A DNA stretch of 64,000 bases from Levilactobacillus acidifarinae DSM 19394 = JCM 15949 (GCF_001434835.1 NZ_AZDV01000015.1:1-64000); one strand, 5' to 3'; shown: positions 1 to 8,452, numbered from the stretch's first letter. Numbers and translations are program-made. The notes: generated from the letters alone by a model not told the origin.

Positions 1-61
1 TTTCTAGGACCAATTTTTAATTACTGGAATTTAGGGACTTATGTCCCAAACTCTTTGAAAT

Positions 62-1249
62 TCAAGCGTGTCGTTGTTGGAACTTGGTTAAGCCAAAAGC
101 CCCGGCGTTGCAGACGAATAGCATGATCGCCATCGCCGCGTAGGAACTCCCGGACATGCCGGCTAGTGGCGACGCTAAGCCCCCGAAGGCGTTTTGCGCC
201 AGGCCAATCACGGCCGAAGCACTCCCCGCGTTTTGCGCCGCCTGGTCCATGATGACGGTCACGGTCAGGGTTAACAGCGCGCCAATCAGCATGACCATTA
301 GTAAGACCAGAACGATTACCAGCCAGACGTTGGCCGGGAAGAGGAGCGAGACCAGCAGAAGCGCACTGACGCCCATGGCGGCGAGCAGTAGGCCGGTCAG
401 TTGTTGCCGGTTGGAGTAGCGTTTCGCCAACCGTGCGGGCAGGTTACTGCCGATCACGATACCTAACCCGTTAAAGGCGTACAACAGGCTAAAGGTTTGT
501 GGCGGCAGACCGAAACCGGTTTGAAAGACGAAGGTCGAGGCCGAAATGTAGCTGAATAGACCGCCGTAGACTAAACCGGTGGCCACGATCATGGGCCAAA
601 ATGCGGGTTGGGTGAAGAAGTGGCCCATGGCGACGAACGAGGCCCGGTAACCACCCGCCTGACGTTGATCGGCCGGCAGCGTTTCGTGCAGGCCGAAGAA
701 GACGGCCACAGCGATGGCTAACCCAATGAGCGCCAGCAAAACGAAGATGGCTTCCCAGTCGACGTAGCGAATCATGAAGCCCCCGATGATGGGCGCAATG
801 ATGGGGAAGACCCCGTTGACGGTGTTCAGCATGGCGTAAAACCGGGTGAGTTTCTTGCCGCTGAACAGATCGCGGGCCACGGCGCGGGCAATCACCTGAC
901 CGGTTGCCCCGGCAATCCCCTGAATGAAGCGTAGCGTGATCAGCAGGGTGATGGAGTGGATGAAGGCGATGGCTAAAGAGACCAGACCAAAGACGATAAA
1001 CCCAATCACCAGGGGATGTTTGCGGCCGTGTTGGTCGGATAGCGGCCCGGCGATGAGTTGGCCCAACGCCAGACCCACCAAACAACTGGTGATGCTCAGT
1101 TGCATCAGCGAGGCGTTAGTCATGAATTGCGTCCGCATTTGCGGTAAAGCGGGTAAGTAAAGGTCGATAGCAAGCGGGCCGGTGGCACTCACGGTTCCTA
1201 GCAGGAGTGTGAGCCAGATTTGCCGGCCGCGCGATAGTGAAGCGTTCAA
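62..1249 (-). CDS. MFS drug-resistance transporter, Bcr/CflA type
   Basis: Predicted 12-helix major facilitator permease of about 395 residues, the normal length for the Bcr/CflA drug:proton antiporter group. The N-terminal part carries the family pattern around GPLAIDLYLPALP in helix 1, followed by a GPLSDQHGRKHPL loop between helices 2 and 3 (MFS motif A). It sits in the cytoplasmic membrane and probably exports small toxic compounds; the substrate cannot be read from sequence. I place the start at a TTG (1249), because the AAAGG ribosome site lies about 9 bases before it. The GTG at 1258 would directly abut that site. It is divergent from the signal peptidase gene. Family assignment is firm; substrate is unknown. 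Confidence 0.88.
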   Translation of the reverse strand: MNASLSRGRQIWLTLLLGTVSATGPLAIDLYLPALPQMRTQFMTNASLMQLSITSCLVGLALGQLIAGPLSDQHGRKHPLVIGFIVFGLVSLAIAFIHSITLLITLRFIQGIAGATGQVIARAVARDLFSGKKLTRFYAMLNTVNGVFPIIAPIIGGFMIRYVDWEAIFVLLALIGLAIAVAVFFGLHETLPADQRQAGGYRASFVAMGHFFTQPAFWPMIVATGLVYGGLFSYISASTFVFQTGFGLPPQTFSLLYAFNGLGIVIGSNLPARLAKRYSNRQQLTGLLLAAMGVSALLLVSLLFPANVWLVIVLVLLMVMLIGALLTLTVTVIMDQAAQNAGSASAVIGLAQNAFGGLASPLAGMSGSSYAAMAIMLFVCNAGAFGLTKFQQRHA

Positions 1250-1590
1250 AGAAGTCACCCTTTCGAGAGAGAGTATGTAATGATGGTGAGCGGTGCTCTA
1301 GACTTTGCTGGTAAAGTTTAGTTAACGTAGGGGCTGGCTGATTTTTGACGCAAGCGGTCGTTTGCGGACAGCTATTGGCTATTATCAGGGGAAATTGGGG
1401 AATTTGCAAGCTAATAGTGGTCTAGTCCGGTCAGAATCTTCACAAAAAGATTAATTTCGGCTAAAAAGTGGGTATTTTACGTTGTAAATGGTAAGATTAA
1501 AGACAGTTAAACTTACTCTAATTCGGTAGTGGCCGTTGATGATGACCGCTATTGCGTAAAACCAATTGCAAGATTATAAGGAGCTACACT

Positions 1591-2181
1591 ATGCAGAAAA
1601 CAAGGGAAGTTATGAGCTGGGTTATTCCGATTTTAATTGGGTTAGCGTTGGCGTTATTGATTAAGCAGTATGTATTTACCCGGGTTAAAGTTGACGGACC
1701 GTCGATGGAGCCCAACCTGAACAATGCCGAAAAGGTGATTGCCTATAAACCGGCGAAGATTAAGCACTTGAGCGTCATCGTCTTCGACGCGTACGGGGAA
1801 GATCCGTCGGCCAAGACGCACACCAACTACGTCAAGCGGGTGATCGGGTTACCCGGTGACAAGGTTAAGAGCGAGAATGGCTACATTTACGTGAACAATA
1901 AGAAGGTCAAGCAAAGCTTTATCAGTGAAGCCGAACGGACCTCCGGAACCGGGAACTGGACGCTAGCCAGCATCTCGAAACAAAACGGCTGGGCCAAGGG
2001 CAAAAAGGTCACCGTGGTACCCAAGGGCAAGTACTTTGTCCTCGGTGATCACCGAAGCGTGTCTAACGATAGCCGGTACTGGGGCTTTGTGGATAAGGAC
2101 AAGGTCGTGGGCGTGGTCAAGGTTCCATTCTGGACCTCAACCAAGACTAAGCGGGCTAATGTGAACTCGCTGGCCTTTTAA
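1591..2181 (+). CDS. lepB: Signal peptidase I
   Basis: Membrane-anchored serine protease that removes signal peptides from Sec-exported proteins. The 196-residue protein has one N-terminal transmembrane segment (about residues 9-29). The catalytic Ser lies in GPSMEP (Ser38) and the catalytic Lys in YVKRVIGLPGD (Lys82), both in the order expected of the S26 family. The C-terminal GDHRSVSNDSR box is also typical. I chose the ATG at 1591 because AAGGAG lies 7-8 bases upstream; an upstream in-frame TTG (1552) has no ribosome site. The gene stands alone and is followed by a strong terminator. Confidence 0.95.
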   Translation: MQKTREVMSWVIPILIGLALALLIKQYVFTRVKVDGPSMEPNLNNAEKVIAYKPAKIKHLSVIVFDAYGEDPSAKTHTNYVKRVIGLPGDKVKSENGYIYVNNKKVKQSFISEAERTSGTGNWTLASISKQNGWAKGKKVTVVPKGKYFVLGDHRSVSNDSRYWGFVDKDKVVGVVKVPFWTSTKTKRANVNSLAF

Positions 2182-2193
2182 ATTTAAGAACAT

Positions 2194-2223
2194 GGGTCTG
2201 GGACAAAAGTCTCAGGCTTTTTT
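2194..2223 (+). terminator. Rho-independent terminator of lepB
   Basis: A 9-bp stem (GTCTGGGAC / GTCTCAGGC, with G-U pairs), an AAAA loop and a run of six T follow the lepB stop. Confidence 0.85.
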
Positions 2224-2244
2224 GTGTTCCGAACATCTGGTGCT

Positions 2245-2284
2245 GAAACGTGCGCCAAAAGGCAGCTGGCGAGCATTAACCCCG
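2245..2284 (-). repeat. Single partial copy of the 53-kb short repeat
   Basis: This 40-bp stretch runs from GAAACGTG to GCATTAACCCCG. Read on the opposite strand it matches the 3' half of the two 70-bp units at 53.16-53.32 kb (GGGGTTAAGC ... CACGTTTC), with substitutions in the middle. It lies in the spacer after lepB and codes for nothing I recognise. Confidence 0.5.
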
Positions 2285-2372
2285 CAAGACAGTTAATCAC
2301 CTTTTATCACACTCTTGCGTTTTTTCGTCTGGTAGGTGAACTTATCGCGGGTGTCAGTCGTTAAGGGGTTGC

Positions 2373-2401
2373 TTGACTTTTAGCGACAATTAGTATATGC
2401 T
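2373..2401 (+). promoter_or_regulatory. Sigma-A promoter of the MarR gene
   Basis: A TTGACT -35 box, 17-base spacer and TATGCT -10 box lie about 35 bases upstream of the MarR-family start codon. Confidence 0.7.
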
Positions 2402-2436
2402 TGCGCACGTAATTTTAATGAAAGGAGCTGGAGACC

Positions 2437-2892
2437 ATGGTCACACCGGCAAATGATTCGGATATTTTGAAATGGTTGTCGATTGCGAATCGCTACACGC
2501 GAATTGCTTTGGATCGGCGGCTACAACCCTATCGCTTGAACGCCAGTATGTACTATTACATCTTGCGGTTACACGAACACCCGCGCATGACCCAGGATCA
2601 GTTGATTAGCTTGACGTATCTTAATCCCAGTAACGTGACCCGGGCCGTCAACCAATTGGTGAACTTGGGCTACGTTCGTAAGCGGCAATCGAAGAGTGAT
2701 AAGCGGGTCTACGAGTTATCCTTGACGCGCCGGGGGGAGCAACTCTATCCGGAAATTGTTAAATTACGCCAAAGTGTGGCCGACGAGCTCTTAAGTGACG
2801 TTCCCGTGGCCCAGCACGATGACCTAGTGGCTCAGATTCGACAACTGGCCTTACGGGCCGTGGCGAACGAGAACCCGGGATCAGCAAAATAG
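2437..2892 (+). CDS. MarR family transcriptional regulator
   Basis: A 151-residue winged-helix regulator of the MarR family, probably a dimer. The DNA-recognition region is near residues 50-75 (LTYLNPSNVTRAVNQLVNLG), followed by a wing rich in Arg/Lys (RKRQSKSDKR). The ATG at 2437 has AAAGGAG eight bases upstream. It lies immediately before an ABC exporter operon in the same direction. An inverted repeat (AGGCGGGT / ACCCGCCT, 2908-2936) after its stop spans the operon's -35 region. That repeat may be this gene's terminator or a regulator site. The ligand and target genes are unknown; control of the adjacent exporter is an inference from position only. Confidence 0.85.
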   Translation: MVTPANDSDILKWLSIANRYTRIALDRRLQPYRLNASMYYYILRLHEHPRMTQDQLISLTYLNPSNVTRAVNQLVNLGYVRKRQSKSDKRVYELSLTRRGEQLYPEIVKLRQSVADELLSDVPVAQHDDLVAQIRQLALRAVANENPGSAK

Positions 2893-2913
2893 AAGAGAAA
2901 TATGCCAGGCGGG

Positions 2914-2942
2914 TTGACTTTTAGGAGCACCCGCCTTAAGAT
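2914..2942 (+). promoter_or_regulatory. Promoter of the ABC exporter-TetR operon
   Basis: A TTGACT -35 box, 17-base spacer and TAAGAT -10 box. The TetR-type palindrome at 2953-2970 lies just downstream, where a bound repressor would block initiation or escape. Confidence 0.7.
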
Positions 2943-2952
2943 AAAAGCATAA

Positions 2953-2970
2953 ATGAGTGAGCACTCACTT
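2953..2970. promoter_or_regulatory. Probable TetR operator
   Basis: The site ATGAGTGAGCACTCACTT contains overlapping inverted arms (TGAGTG / CACTCA and AGTGAG / CTCACT). It lies between the -10 box and the first gene of an operon whose third gene is a TetR regulator, the usual layout for autoregulation. Confidence 0.65.
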
Positions 2971-2997
2971 ACATAAATTTTAAAGGACGTGAGGAAG

Positions 2998-3741
2998 ATG
3001 GCACAACCGATGATTGATGTTCGCAACGTGGCCAAGCAGTTCGGGGCCAACGTGGTCTTAAAACAAATTAGTTTACAACTACCAGCCGGCCGAGTGATGG
3101 GGCTGATTGGTCCGTCCGGGGCGGGGAAAACGACCCTGGTCAAGGCTATTCTGGGGATGGAAAAGGTGGATTCGGGGACGACCACGGTTCTGGGTACCGA
3201 GATGCCCAATCGCCAAATTATGCAAAAAATCGGGTACATGGCCCAAAGCGATGCGTTATACGAGACCCTGACGGCCCGGGAAAATTTACGGTTCTTCGGT
3301 GAACTGATGGGGGTCACGGGCACGGCATTGACCAGTAGCATTACGCACGTGGCCCAAGTGGTCAATTTGACGGCTGAGTTGAATCGCCGGGTCAGTGCCT
3401 ACTCCGGGGGGATGAAACGGCGATTGTCCTTAGCCATTGCGCTGATTGCCGACCCCGACCTGTTGATCTTAGACGAACCCACGGTCGGGATCGACCCCGA
3501 GTTACGTCAACAGATTTGGGCGGAACTACGGCAACTCAAGCAACACGGCAAGGCCATCCTGGTGACCACCCACGTGATGGACGAGGCCGAACGGTGTGAC
3601 GAACTGATGCTGATCCGTGAGGGAATTGCGTTGGCTCAGGGGACGCCGGACGATTTGAAACAAGAGTATGCGGTAGACACGATTGAACAAGTATTTTTGA
3701 AAGCGGGGCGGCTCCAAGATGAGAACCATAGCGATCGTTAA
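2998..3741 (+). CDS. ABC exporter ATP-binding protein
   Basis: ATPase subunit (247 residues) of an ABC-2 type exporter. Walker A is GPSGAGKTT near residue 40, the signature is YSGGMKRRLS near 137, and Walker B is LLILDEPTVGIDP near 158, with a switch His in VTTHVMDEAERC. The group resembles DrrA-type drug or lipid exporters. I prefer the ATG at 2998 over the GTG three codons earlier because of ribosome-site spacing. The end overlaps the permease gene by 23 bases, which indicates translational coupling. Together with the permease and TetR it forms a self-regulated three-gene exporter operon; the substrate is unknown. Confidence 0.92.
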   Translation: MAQPMIDVRNVAKQFGANVVLKQISLQLPAGRVMGLIGPSGAGKTTLVKAILGMEKVDSGTTTVLGTEMPNRQIMQKIGYMAQSDALYETLTARENLRFFGELMGVTGTALTSSITHVAQVVNLTAELNRRVSAYSGGMKRRLSLAIALIADPDLLILDEPTVGIDPELRQQIWAELRQLKQHGKAILVTTHVMDEAERCDELMLIREGIALAQGTPDDLKQEYAVDTIEQVFLKAGRLQDENHSDR

Positions 3742-4906
3742 ACGCGTGTTACGCGAAATGTTACGGGACAAACGGACCTTGGCGTTGATGTTTATTGCGC
3801 CATTGTTTATCCTGTCGTTGATGTATTTTCTGTTCCAAAACAATTCGACCAGTGTGGCCAAGATTGGGGTCAGCAACGTGAACACCAGTCTGGTCAAGGC
3901 GCTGAAGAACAAGCACACGGACTTGGCGGCCTACGGGGATCACGCCAACGCCAAAACAACTATTCGTCAGCACAACTTAGCGGCGTTTATCCACGAACAA
4001 GACGGCAAGTTAACGGTGACCTATTCGAACAGCCAACCCAGTGATACGGCGCTGGTCAAGCAGGCCTTACAGGGTGGGGTTACCAAGTTGAAAGTCCAAG
4101 CTTTAGTGGCAGCTACCAAGACCCAAAAACAAGTGCTGCAGCAACAGGCCAAGGTGTTAAAGACGGTCATGGCCCAACAGCAGAAACTACAAGCGGCCCA
4201 AGGTACGACGCGGGGCCAGACGGCGACAACGGGGACCACGACTAAACCGAAGACGGTTCCCAATTACACGGTCACGAGCCATTATCTTTACGGTAACTCG
4301 GACTCGACGTTCTTCGATACCTTCTTACCAGTTCTGTTAGGGTTCTTCGTGTTCTTCTTCGTCTTCTTGATCTCGGGGATTTCGTTGTTAAACGAACGCA
4401 CCACGGGCACCTTGACCCGGTTGTTGGCGACGCCCGTGCGTCGGGGGGAAATCATCACCGGCTACCTGATCGGTTACGGCCTCTTTGCGGTGATTCAGAC
4501 CATCATCACGGTGACCTTCGCATTGACGGTCTTTAACGTGCACATGTTGGGCAGTGTCTGGCTGATTTTACTGATTAACTTCCTGCTGGCGATGGTGGCG
4601 TTATCGATGGGAATCTTTATCTCTACGTTTGCCAATTCGGAATTTCAGATGGTTCAGTTTATTCCGCTGCTGATCGTGCCCCAGGTCTTCTTCTCGGGCA
4701 TCATCACAATCTCGACCATGCCCGACTGGTTACAATGGCTGGCCCACATCTTCCCGTTGTATTATGGAGGAGACGCGTTGATGAACGTGGCGACTCGCGG
4801 CTTCAGTCTCAGCGCCGTGAGTGGCGATCTCTGGATCTTACTGTTCTTTGCGGTCGCTTTCACCACACTCAACGTGATCGGTTTAAAACGGTATCGGAGG
4901 GTTTAA
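3719..4906 (+). CDS. ABC-2 type exporter permease
   Basis: Membrane subunit (395 residues) paired with the preceding ATPase. It has one N-terminal transmembrane helix (about residues 20-40) and a long extracytoplasmic loop of about 150 residues rich in Gln, Lys and Thr. Five hydrophobic helices follow in the C-terminal half (about residues 200-390), the YhgE/DrrB-like ABC-2 layout. The segment NERTTGTLTRLLATPVRRGE is the conserved cytoplasmic coupling motif of this family. The start overlaps the ATPase end, and the stop is followed after one base by the TetR gene. Confidence 0.9.
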   Translation: MRTIAIVKRVLREMLRDKRTLALMFIAPLFILSLMYFLFQNNSTSVAKIGVSNVNTSLVKALKNKHTDLAAYGDHANAKTTIRQHNLAAFIHEQDGKLTVTYSNSQPSDTALVKQALQGGVTKLKVQALVAATKTQKQVLQQQAKVLKTVMAQQQKLQAAQGTTRGQTATTGTTTKPKTVPNYTVTSHYLYGNSDSTFFDTFLPVLLGFFVFFFVFLISGISLLNERTTGTLTRLLATPVRRGEIITGYLIGYGLFAVIQTIITVTFALTVFNVHMLGSVWLILLINFLLAMVALSMGIFISTFANSEFQMVQFIPLLIVPQVFFSGIITISTMPDWLQWLAHIFPLYYGGDALMNVATRGFSLSAVSGDLWILLFFAVAFTTLNVIGLKRYRRV

Positions 4907-4907
4907 G

Positions 4908-5558
4908 ATGACGGAAAATACGGATATTCGCACGGCCTTTGACCAGGTCATGGCCGAGGACCACGATCTCCCGGCGAAACAAAAACAGGTGTTAGCGGCC
5001 AGTCTGACACTCTTTGCCGAACAGGGATTTGCTAACACGACGACCAAGCAGATTGCGGACCGGGCGGGGGTCGCCGAGGGCACGGTTTATCGCCGTTACA
5101 AGACGAAGGACGAACTCCTGGCCGCACTGCTAAAGCCGATGGTCACCCAGGTCTTACCCCGCTTGATGCACGAATTTGCGCAGCAGGTCAAGACCATGCA
5201 ACACCTGACGCGCCGACAGTTATTGACGGCGCTAATCGAAAATCGGGTGGCGTTTTTGGAGGACAACTGGCAGGTCGGTAAGATTCTGATTAACGAAATG
5301 ATGATTAGAGACGACTTACGGCAAAGCGTGATGTTGAATGCCGGCCCCATCATCCAAAAGACGTTGTTTCCCATTTTGGACCAGTTACGGGAGCAGCACG
5401 AATTAGCCGCAATTCCCAACGACATGGTGGGCCAGTTCGTGATTGGGACGGTATTGACCAACCTGCTGCGAGCGAACCTGCAGGGCGACTTCGCGGCGTT
5501 TAGCCAGCGCGCGCCGTATCTGATTGATTTCCTGGACCGGGGATTGGCGCCTAAATAA
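4908..5558 (+). CDS. TetR family regulator of the ABC exporter
   Basis: A 216-residue TetR-type repressor. The N-terminal helix-turn-helix (about residues 25-70) contains TTKQIADRAGVAEGTVYRRY, the hallmark of the family, preceded by LTLFAEQGFANT. The C-terminal ligand domain has no recognisable specificity. It starts one base after the permease stop, so it is co-transcribed with the exporter. It most likely binds the palindrome at 2953-2970 in front of the operon and releases it when an exported compound binds. Confidence 0.9.
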   Translation: MTENTDIRTAFDQVMAEDHDLPAKQKQVLAASLTLFAEQGFANTTTKQIADRAGVAEGTVYRRYKTKDELLAALLKPMVTQVLPRLMHEFAQQVKTMQHLTRRQLLTALIENRVAFLEDNWQVGKILINEMMIRDDLRQSVMLNAGPIIQKTLFPILDQLREQHELAAIPNDMVGQFVIGTVLTNLLRANLQGDFAAFSQRAPYLIDFLDRGLAPK

Positions 5559-5572
5559 AGCGATTCATCAAG

Positions 5573-5603
5573 AAAGTGGTTAGGCACAACTAACCACTTT
5601 TTT
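5573..5603 (+). terminator. Terminator of the ABC-TetR operon
   Basis: A perfect 11-bp stem (AAAGTGGTTAG / CTAACCACTTT), a 6-base loop and a T run. Confidence 0.88.
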
Positions 5604-5614
5604 GATGGGGATGA

Positions 5615-5643
5615 TTGCGTTCACCAGAGGAAAGGCTTAGAAT
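5615..5643 (+). promoter_or_regulatory. Promoter of pepC
   Basis: A TTGCGT -35 box, 17-base spacer and TAGAAT -10 box. The initiation region is followed within about 20 bases by a strong palindrome. Confidence 0.55.
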
Positions 5644-5664
5644 AAAAATATTCATTATGAGATT

Positions 5665-5684
5665 AAAATGAGAACTCTCATTTT
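5665..5684. promoter_or_regulatory. Palindromic operator-like site before pepC
   Basis: The site AAAATGAGAACTCTCATTTT has 9-bp perfect arms around AC. It has no T run beyond the arm and lies between the predicted promoter and the start codon, so it looks like a regulator site in the early transcribed region. The cognate protein is unknown. Confidence 0.5.
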
Positions 5685-5707
5685 TGCTGAAAGAGGGAAT
5701 TGAGTTT

Positions 5708-7039
5708 ATGGATGAAACACAAACGAATTCGGCCTTAACGCCGGCCGATTTAGCGGCCTTTCACGCCGACTTAGTCAAGCAACCCGCCCACGAAGTGATT
5801 AGTCGGGCGGTTCGCAAGAGTGGGGTCTTAGCTGCTTCTGAGGATCCAAACGCCAACGTCCGCTTGAACCGGACCTTCTCCGTGGAACTGGATACGGGGA
5901 AAGTCTCCAACCAGAAGCATTCTGGGCGGTGCTGGTTGTTCTCGACGCTCAACACGTTACGGCACCAATTCGCCGCCAAGTACAACGTGAAGGACTTCGA
6001 ACTCTCCCAAAGTTACCTGTTCTTCTGGGATAAGATCGAACGCGCCAACATCTTCTACGACAACATCTTACGGACGGCCAGCAAGCCGGCCAGCGATCGG
6101 GAGGTCAGCTTCTACCTGGCTCGGCCCGGCGAAGATGGTGGTCAGTGGGCCATGGGTGCCGCGTTAGTCCAAAAGTACGGGGTGGTGCCGACCAGTGCCA
6201 TGCCCGAATCCTTTAACACCAACGACACCACTGGGTTTGCGGCGGCGTTGGACCTGAAACTACGGAAGGATGCGTTGACTTTACGACAGTTAGTGGCGGA
6301 TCACGCGACTGATGCGGAGATTGCGACGGCTCGCAAGAACGCGTTAAGCGAAGTCTACCGGATGGCGGCCTATTCGATTGGGGAACCGCCAACCACGTTC
6401 GACCTGGAATATAAGGACGACAAGCACCAGTACCACCGGGACGCGAACCTGACGCCTCAGGACTTCTTTGCCAAGTATTTCGACGTGGATTTGGACGACT
6501 ACGTGGTCTTATCGAACTCGCCGGACAAGGCTTTCGACAAGCTCTACGCGTTGCCGAGTCAGGATAACGTGGTGGGCGGCAAACACATCACCTTCCTAAA
6601 CTTACCAATGGCGGACCTGAAACAGGCTACCATCGCGCAGTTGAAGTCTGGTGAAACGGTCTGGTTCGGTAACGACGTGCTCCAACAAATGAGTCGGCAA
6701 CGGGGCTTTCTCGACAGTCACCTCTACCAGACCGCCGACCTGTTCGGTGTCGACTTGAGCCTGACCAAGGCGCAACGCTTGGAATACCACGAAGCCGAAG
6801 TATCCCACGCCATGACCTTTACCGGGGTAGACCTGGTGGACGACCAATCTACGCGTTGGAAGGTCGAAAACAGTTGGGGTGAAAAGAATGGCGACCAGGG
6901 CTACTTCGTGATGACCGACGACTGGATGGACGATTTTGTCTACGAAGTCGTGGTTCACAAGCGGTTCTTAACGCCGGCCCAACGCGCCATCTTGACCACC
7001 ACGCCGGAAACCTTACCGGCCTGGGATTCGTTGAACTAA
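5708..7039 (+). CDS. pepC: Aminopeptidase C (bleomycin hydrolase family)
   Basis: Cytoplasmic cysteine aminopeptidase of family C1B, used by lactic acid bacteria to release N-terminal residues from peptides. The 443-residue length fits the family (about 440-450). The catalytic triad is visible: Cys75 in SGRCWLFSTLN, His in SHAMTFTGVD and Asn in KVENSWGEKNGDQGY. The ATG at 5708 has GAGGG about 11 bases upstream. It is monocistronic, with its own promoter and terminator. Enzymes of this family form hexameric barrels with the active sites inside (family knowledge). Confidence 0.95.
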   Translation: MDETQTNSALTPADLAAFHADLVKQPAHEVISRAVRKSGVLAASEDPNANVRLNRTFSVELDTGKVSNQKHSGRCWLFSTLNTLRHQFAAKYNVKDFELSQSYLFFWDKIERANIFYDNILRTASKPASDREVSFYLARPGEDGGQWAMGAALVQKYGVVPTSAMPESFNTNDTTGFAAALDLKLRKDALTLRQLVADHATDAEIATARKNALSEVYRMAAYSIGEPPTTFDLEYKDDKHQYHRDANLTPQDFFAKYFDVDLDDYVVLSNSPDKAFDKLYALPSQDNVVGGKHITFLNLPMADLKQATIAQLKSGETVWFGNDVLQQMSRQRGFLDSHLYQTADLFGVDLSLTKAQRLEYHEAEVSHAMTFTGVDLVDDQSTRWKVENSWGEKNGDQGYFVMTDDWMDDFVYEVVVHKRFLTPAQRAILTTTPETLPAWDSLN

Positions 7040-7049
7040 TTAAGTTAAT

Positions 7050-7085
7050 TGAAGCGTTGACGCGCAGGCGCCAGCGCTTTTTTTC
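7050..7085 (+). terminator. Terminator of pepC
   Basis: A hairpin formed by AAGCGTTGACGC and GCGCCAGCGCTT with one mismatch and a wobble pair, followed by seven T. Confidence 0.75.
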
Positions 7086-7103
7086 AAAGGGAGCGTGATA
7101 AGG

Positions 7104-7937
7104 ATGTCGGCATGGCAACAGAAGCCCATCACGGCGGTGGTGACCGCCCAAGAGTTACAGGACCAACTCCTAGCGTTGGGGCTACAAGCGACCGACAGTT
7201 GTTTGGTCCATACGGCGCTAAGCCAATTTGGCTACATTCCCGGGGGTGAACAGACCGTGGTATCCGTGCTCAAGCGAGTCTTGCGCCAGGGCAACCTGGT
7301 GATGCCCGCACAGACCGCCGATTATTCGGATCCCGGCGATTGGGAATGGCCACCGGCCGTACCCGCGGCGGTTCAACGGATTCGCGCGAGTATGCCGCCG
7401 TTCGACCGCCGTCTTAGTCCGACGCACTTTATCGGGAAGACCCCGGAATATTTCCGGACTTTACCGGGAACGGTGCGCAGCGGGCATCCGTTGTACTCCC
7501 TGTGTGCCTGGGGCCAAAATAGCGTCGAAATTTGTGAGACCACGACCTATGATCTCCCGTTCGGCCCCGCTAGTCCTTTACAAAAACTCTACGCGCTGGA
7601 CGGGAAAATCGTGATGTTAGGGACCGGTTATGAGAGCTGTACGGCCCTGCACCTGGCTGAATCGACGATCAACCGGCCTCAGTTTACCGAGGTTGCCCCC
7701 GTCGCACAGGGTGACCAGACGGTGTGGACCACTTTTAAAAACGTTGCGCTGGAACCTTACGACGATTTTAAGGCGCTGGGCACGCGCTTCGAACAGGCCC
7801 ATCCGCGAGCCGTCCAACGCATGACGGTGGCGCCCGGCACCATTACCGTAGTGGCGCTGCGGCCCCTAATTGATTTTGCCCGGGATTATTACCGCCAGAA
7901 GGACCGGCGACATCCCGACCGGTTACGGCGGGAGTAA
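7104..7937 (+). CDS. AAC(3)-family N-acetyltransferase
   Basis: A 277-residue member of the antibiotic N-acetyltransferase (AAC(3)/YokD) fold, which transfers acetyl from acetyl-CoA to an amine. Family marks are CLVHTALSQFGYIPGGEQTVV near the N-terminus, FDRRLSPTHFIGKTPEYFRTLPGTVRSGHP in the middle, and LGTGYESCTALHLAE near residue 175. Homologues are common in lactobacilli and bacilli, and their natural substrate is often not an aminoglycoside. Resistance therefore cannot be claimed. The ATG at 7104 has a GGGAG site 11 bases upstream; an in-frame GTG at 7095 is less well placed. The gene stands alone after the pepC terminator. Confidence 0.85.
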   Translation: MSAWQQKPITAVVTAQELQDQLLALGLQATDSCLVHTALSQFGYIPGGEQTVVSVLKRVLRQGNLVMPAQTADYSDPGDWEWPPAVPAAVQRIRASMPPFDRRLSPTHFIGKTPEYFRTLPGTVRSGHPLYSLCAWGQNSVEICETTTYDLPFGPASPLQKLYALDGKIVMLGTGYESCTALHLAESTINRPQFTEVAPVAQGDQTVWTTFKNVALEPYDDFKALGTRFEQAHPRAVQRMTVAPGTITVVALRPLIDFARDYYRQKDRRHPDRLRRE

Positions 7938-7957
7938 GTTTAACTGAAAAAACAAAG

Positions 7958-7993
7958 GGGTCCCCGCAAGCACTCAACGGCTTACGGGGACCC
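7958..7993. terminator. GC-rich hairpin after the AAC(3) gene
   Basis: Perfect 9-bp arms (GGGTCCCCG / CGGGGACCC) enclose a second short stem (AAGC / GCTT). No T run follows on the plus strand. On the minus strand it is followed by CTTTGTTTTTT, so terminator polarity is unclear. Confidence 0.5.
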
Positions 7994-8058
7994 TCGTGGT
8001 TTAACTAAAAAACCGTCTCTGGTTAGGAGGCGGTCGACCCGCTTGGTTAGAACGGGGA

Positions 8059-8084
8059 TTCATTTTATTGGTGAATAAAATGAA
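8059..8084. promoter_or_regulatory. Perfect 11-bp inverted repeat in AT-rich spacer
   Basis: TTCATTTTATT and AATAAAATGAA flank GGTG. It is AT-rich, has no terminator tail, and lies in a gene-free stretch (7938-8452). It looks like a protein-binding site; the protein is unknown. Confidence 0.4.
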
Positions 8085-8185
8085 AAAAGGTTGGTTAATT
8101 AGGTTTTTGGTATACCCGTAGCATAACCGGTAATTGTGAAGAAATTGTGAAGAAAATTAACGAGTAAATAATGCAAATGATTAGA

Positions 8186-8197
8186 TGATAATTATCA
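8186..8197. promoter_or_regulatory. TGATAATTATCA palindrome, copy 1
   Basis: A 12-bp perfect palindrome resembling Fur-family half-site arrangements (TGATAA / TTATCA). An identical copy lies at 8322-8333 in the same non-coding region. No gene starts clearly downstream on the plus strand. Confidence 0.4.
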
Positions 8198-8321
8198 ATT
8201 GTGAAAAGGGGCTGAAAAGGCTTTTGAATTACTTTTTTCTAATCGTTTTAACTAGTTTTAACGAGATATTCGCCATTCACGACTGATAAATTGATGGTTT
8301 CTGATAATAAAGTGATTATAT

Positions 8322-8333
8322 TGATAATTATCA
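8322..8333. promoter_or_regulatory. TGATAATTATCA palindrome, copy 2
   Basis: The second identical 12-bp palindrome, 136 bases from the first. The surrounding DNA (about 8085-8400) is very AT-rich and holds no convincing ORF. Confidence 0.4.
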
Positions 8334-8416
8334 GCTAATGATTTGGTGGAAATTAAATTTTAAAAAATTAATGGCTTAGCGACGATGAAAACAGCCTTTA
8401 ACGGTCCAGTCACACC

Positions 8417-8444
8417 CAAAAACGACGGGGAGTTCCCCGTCGTT
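8417..8444 (-). terminator. Terminator of the small membrane protein gene
   Basis: Perfect 10-bp arms AACGACGGGG / CCCCGTCGTT around AGTT. Read on the minus strand, the hairpin ends in a T run. Confidence 0.8.
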
Positions 8445-8452
8445 AGAAGAAA

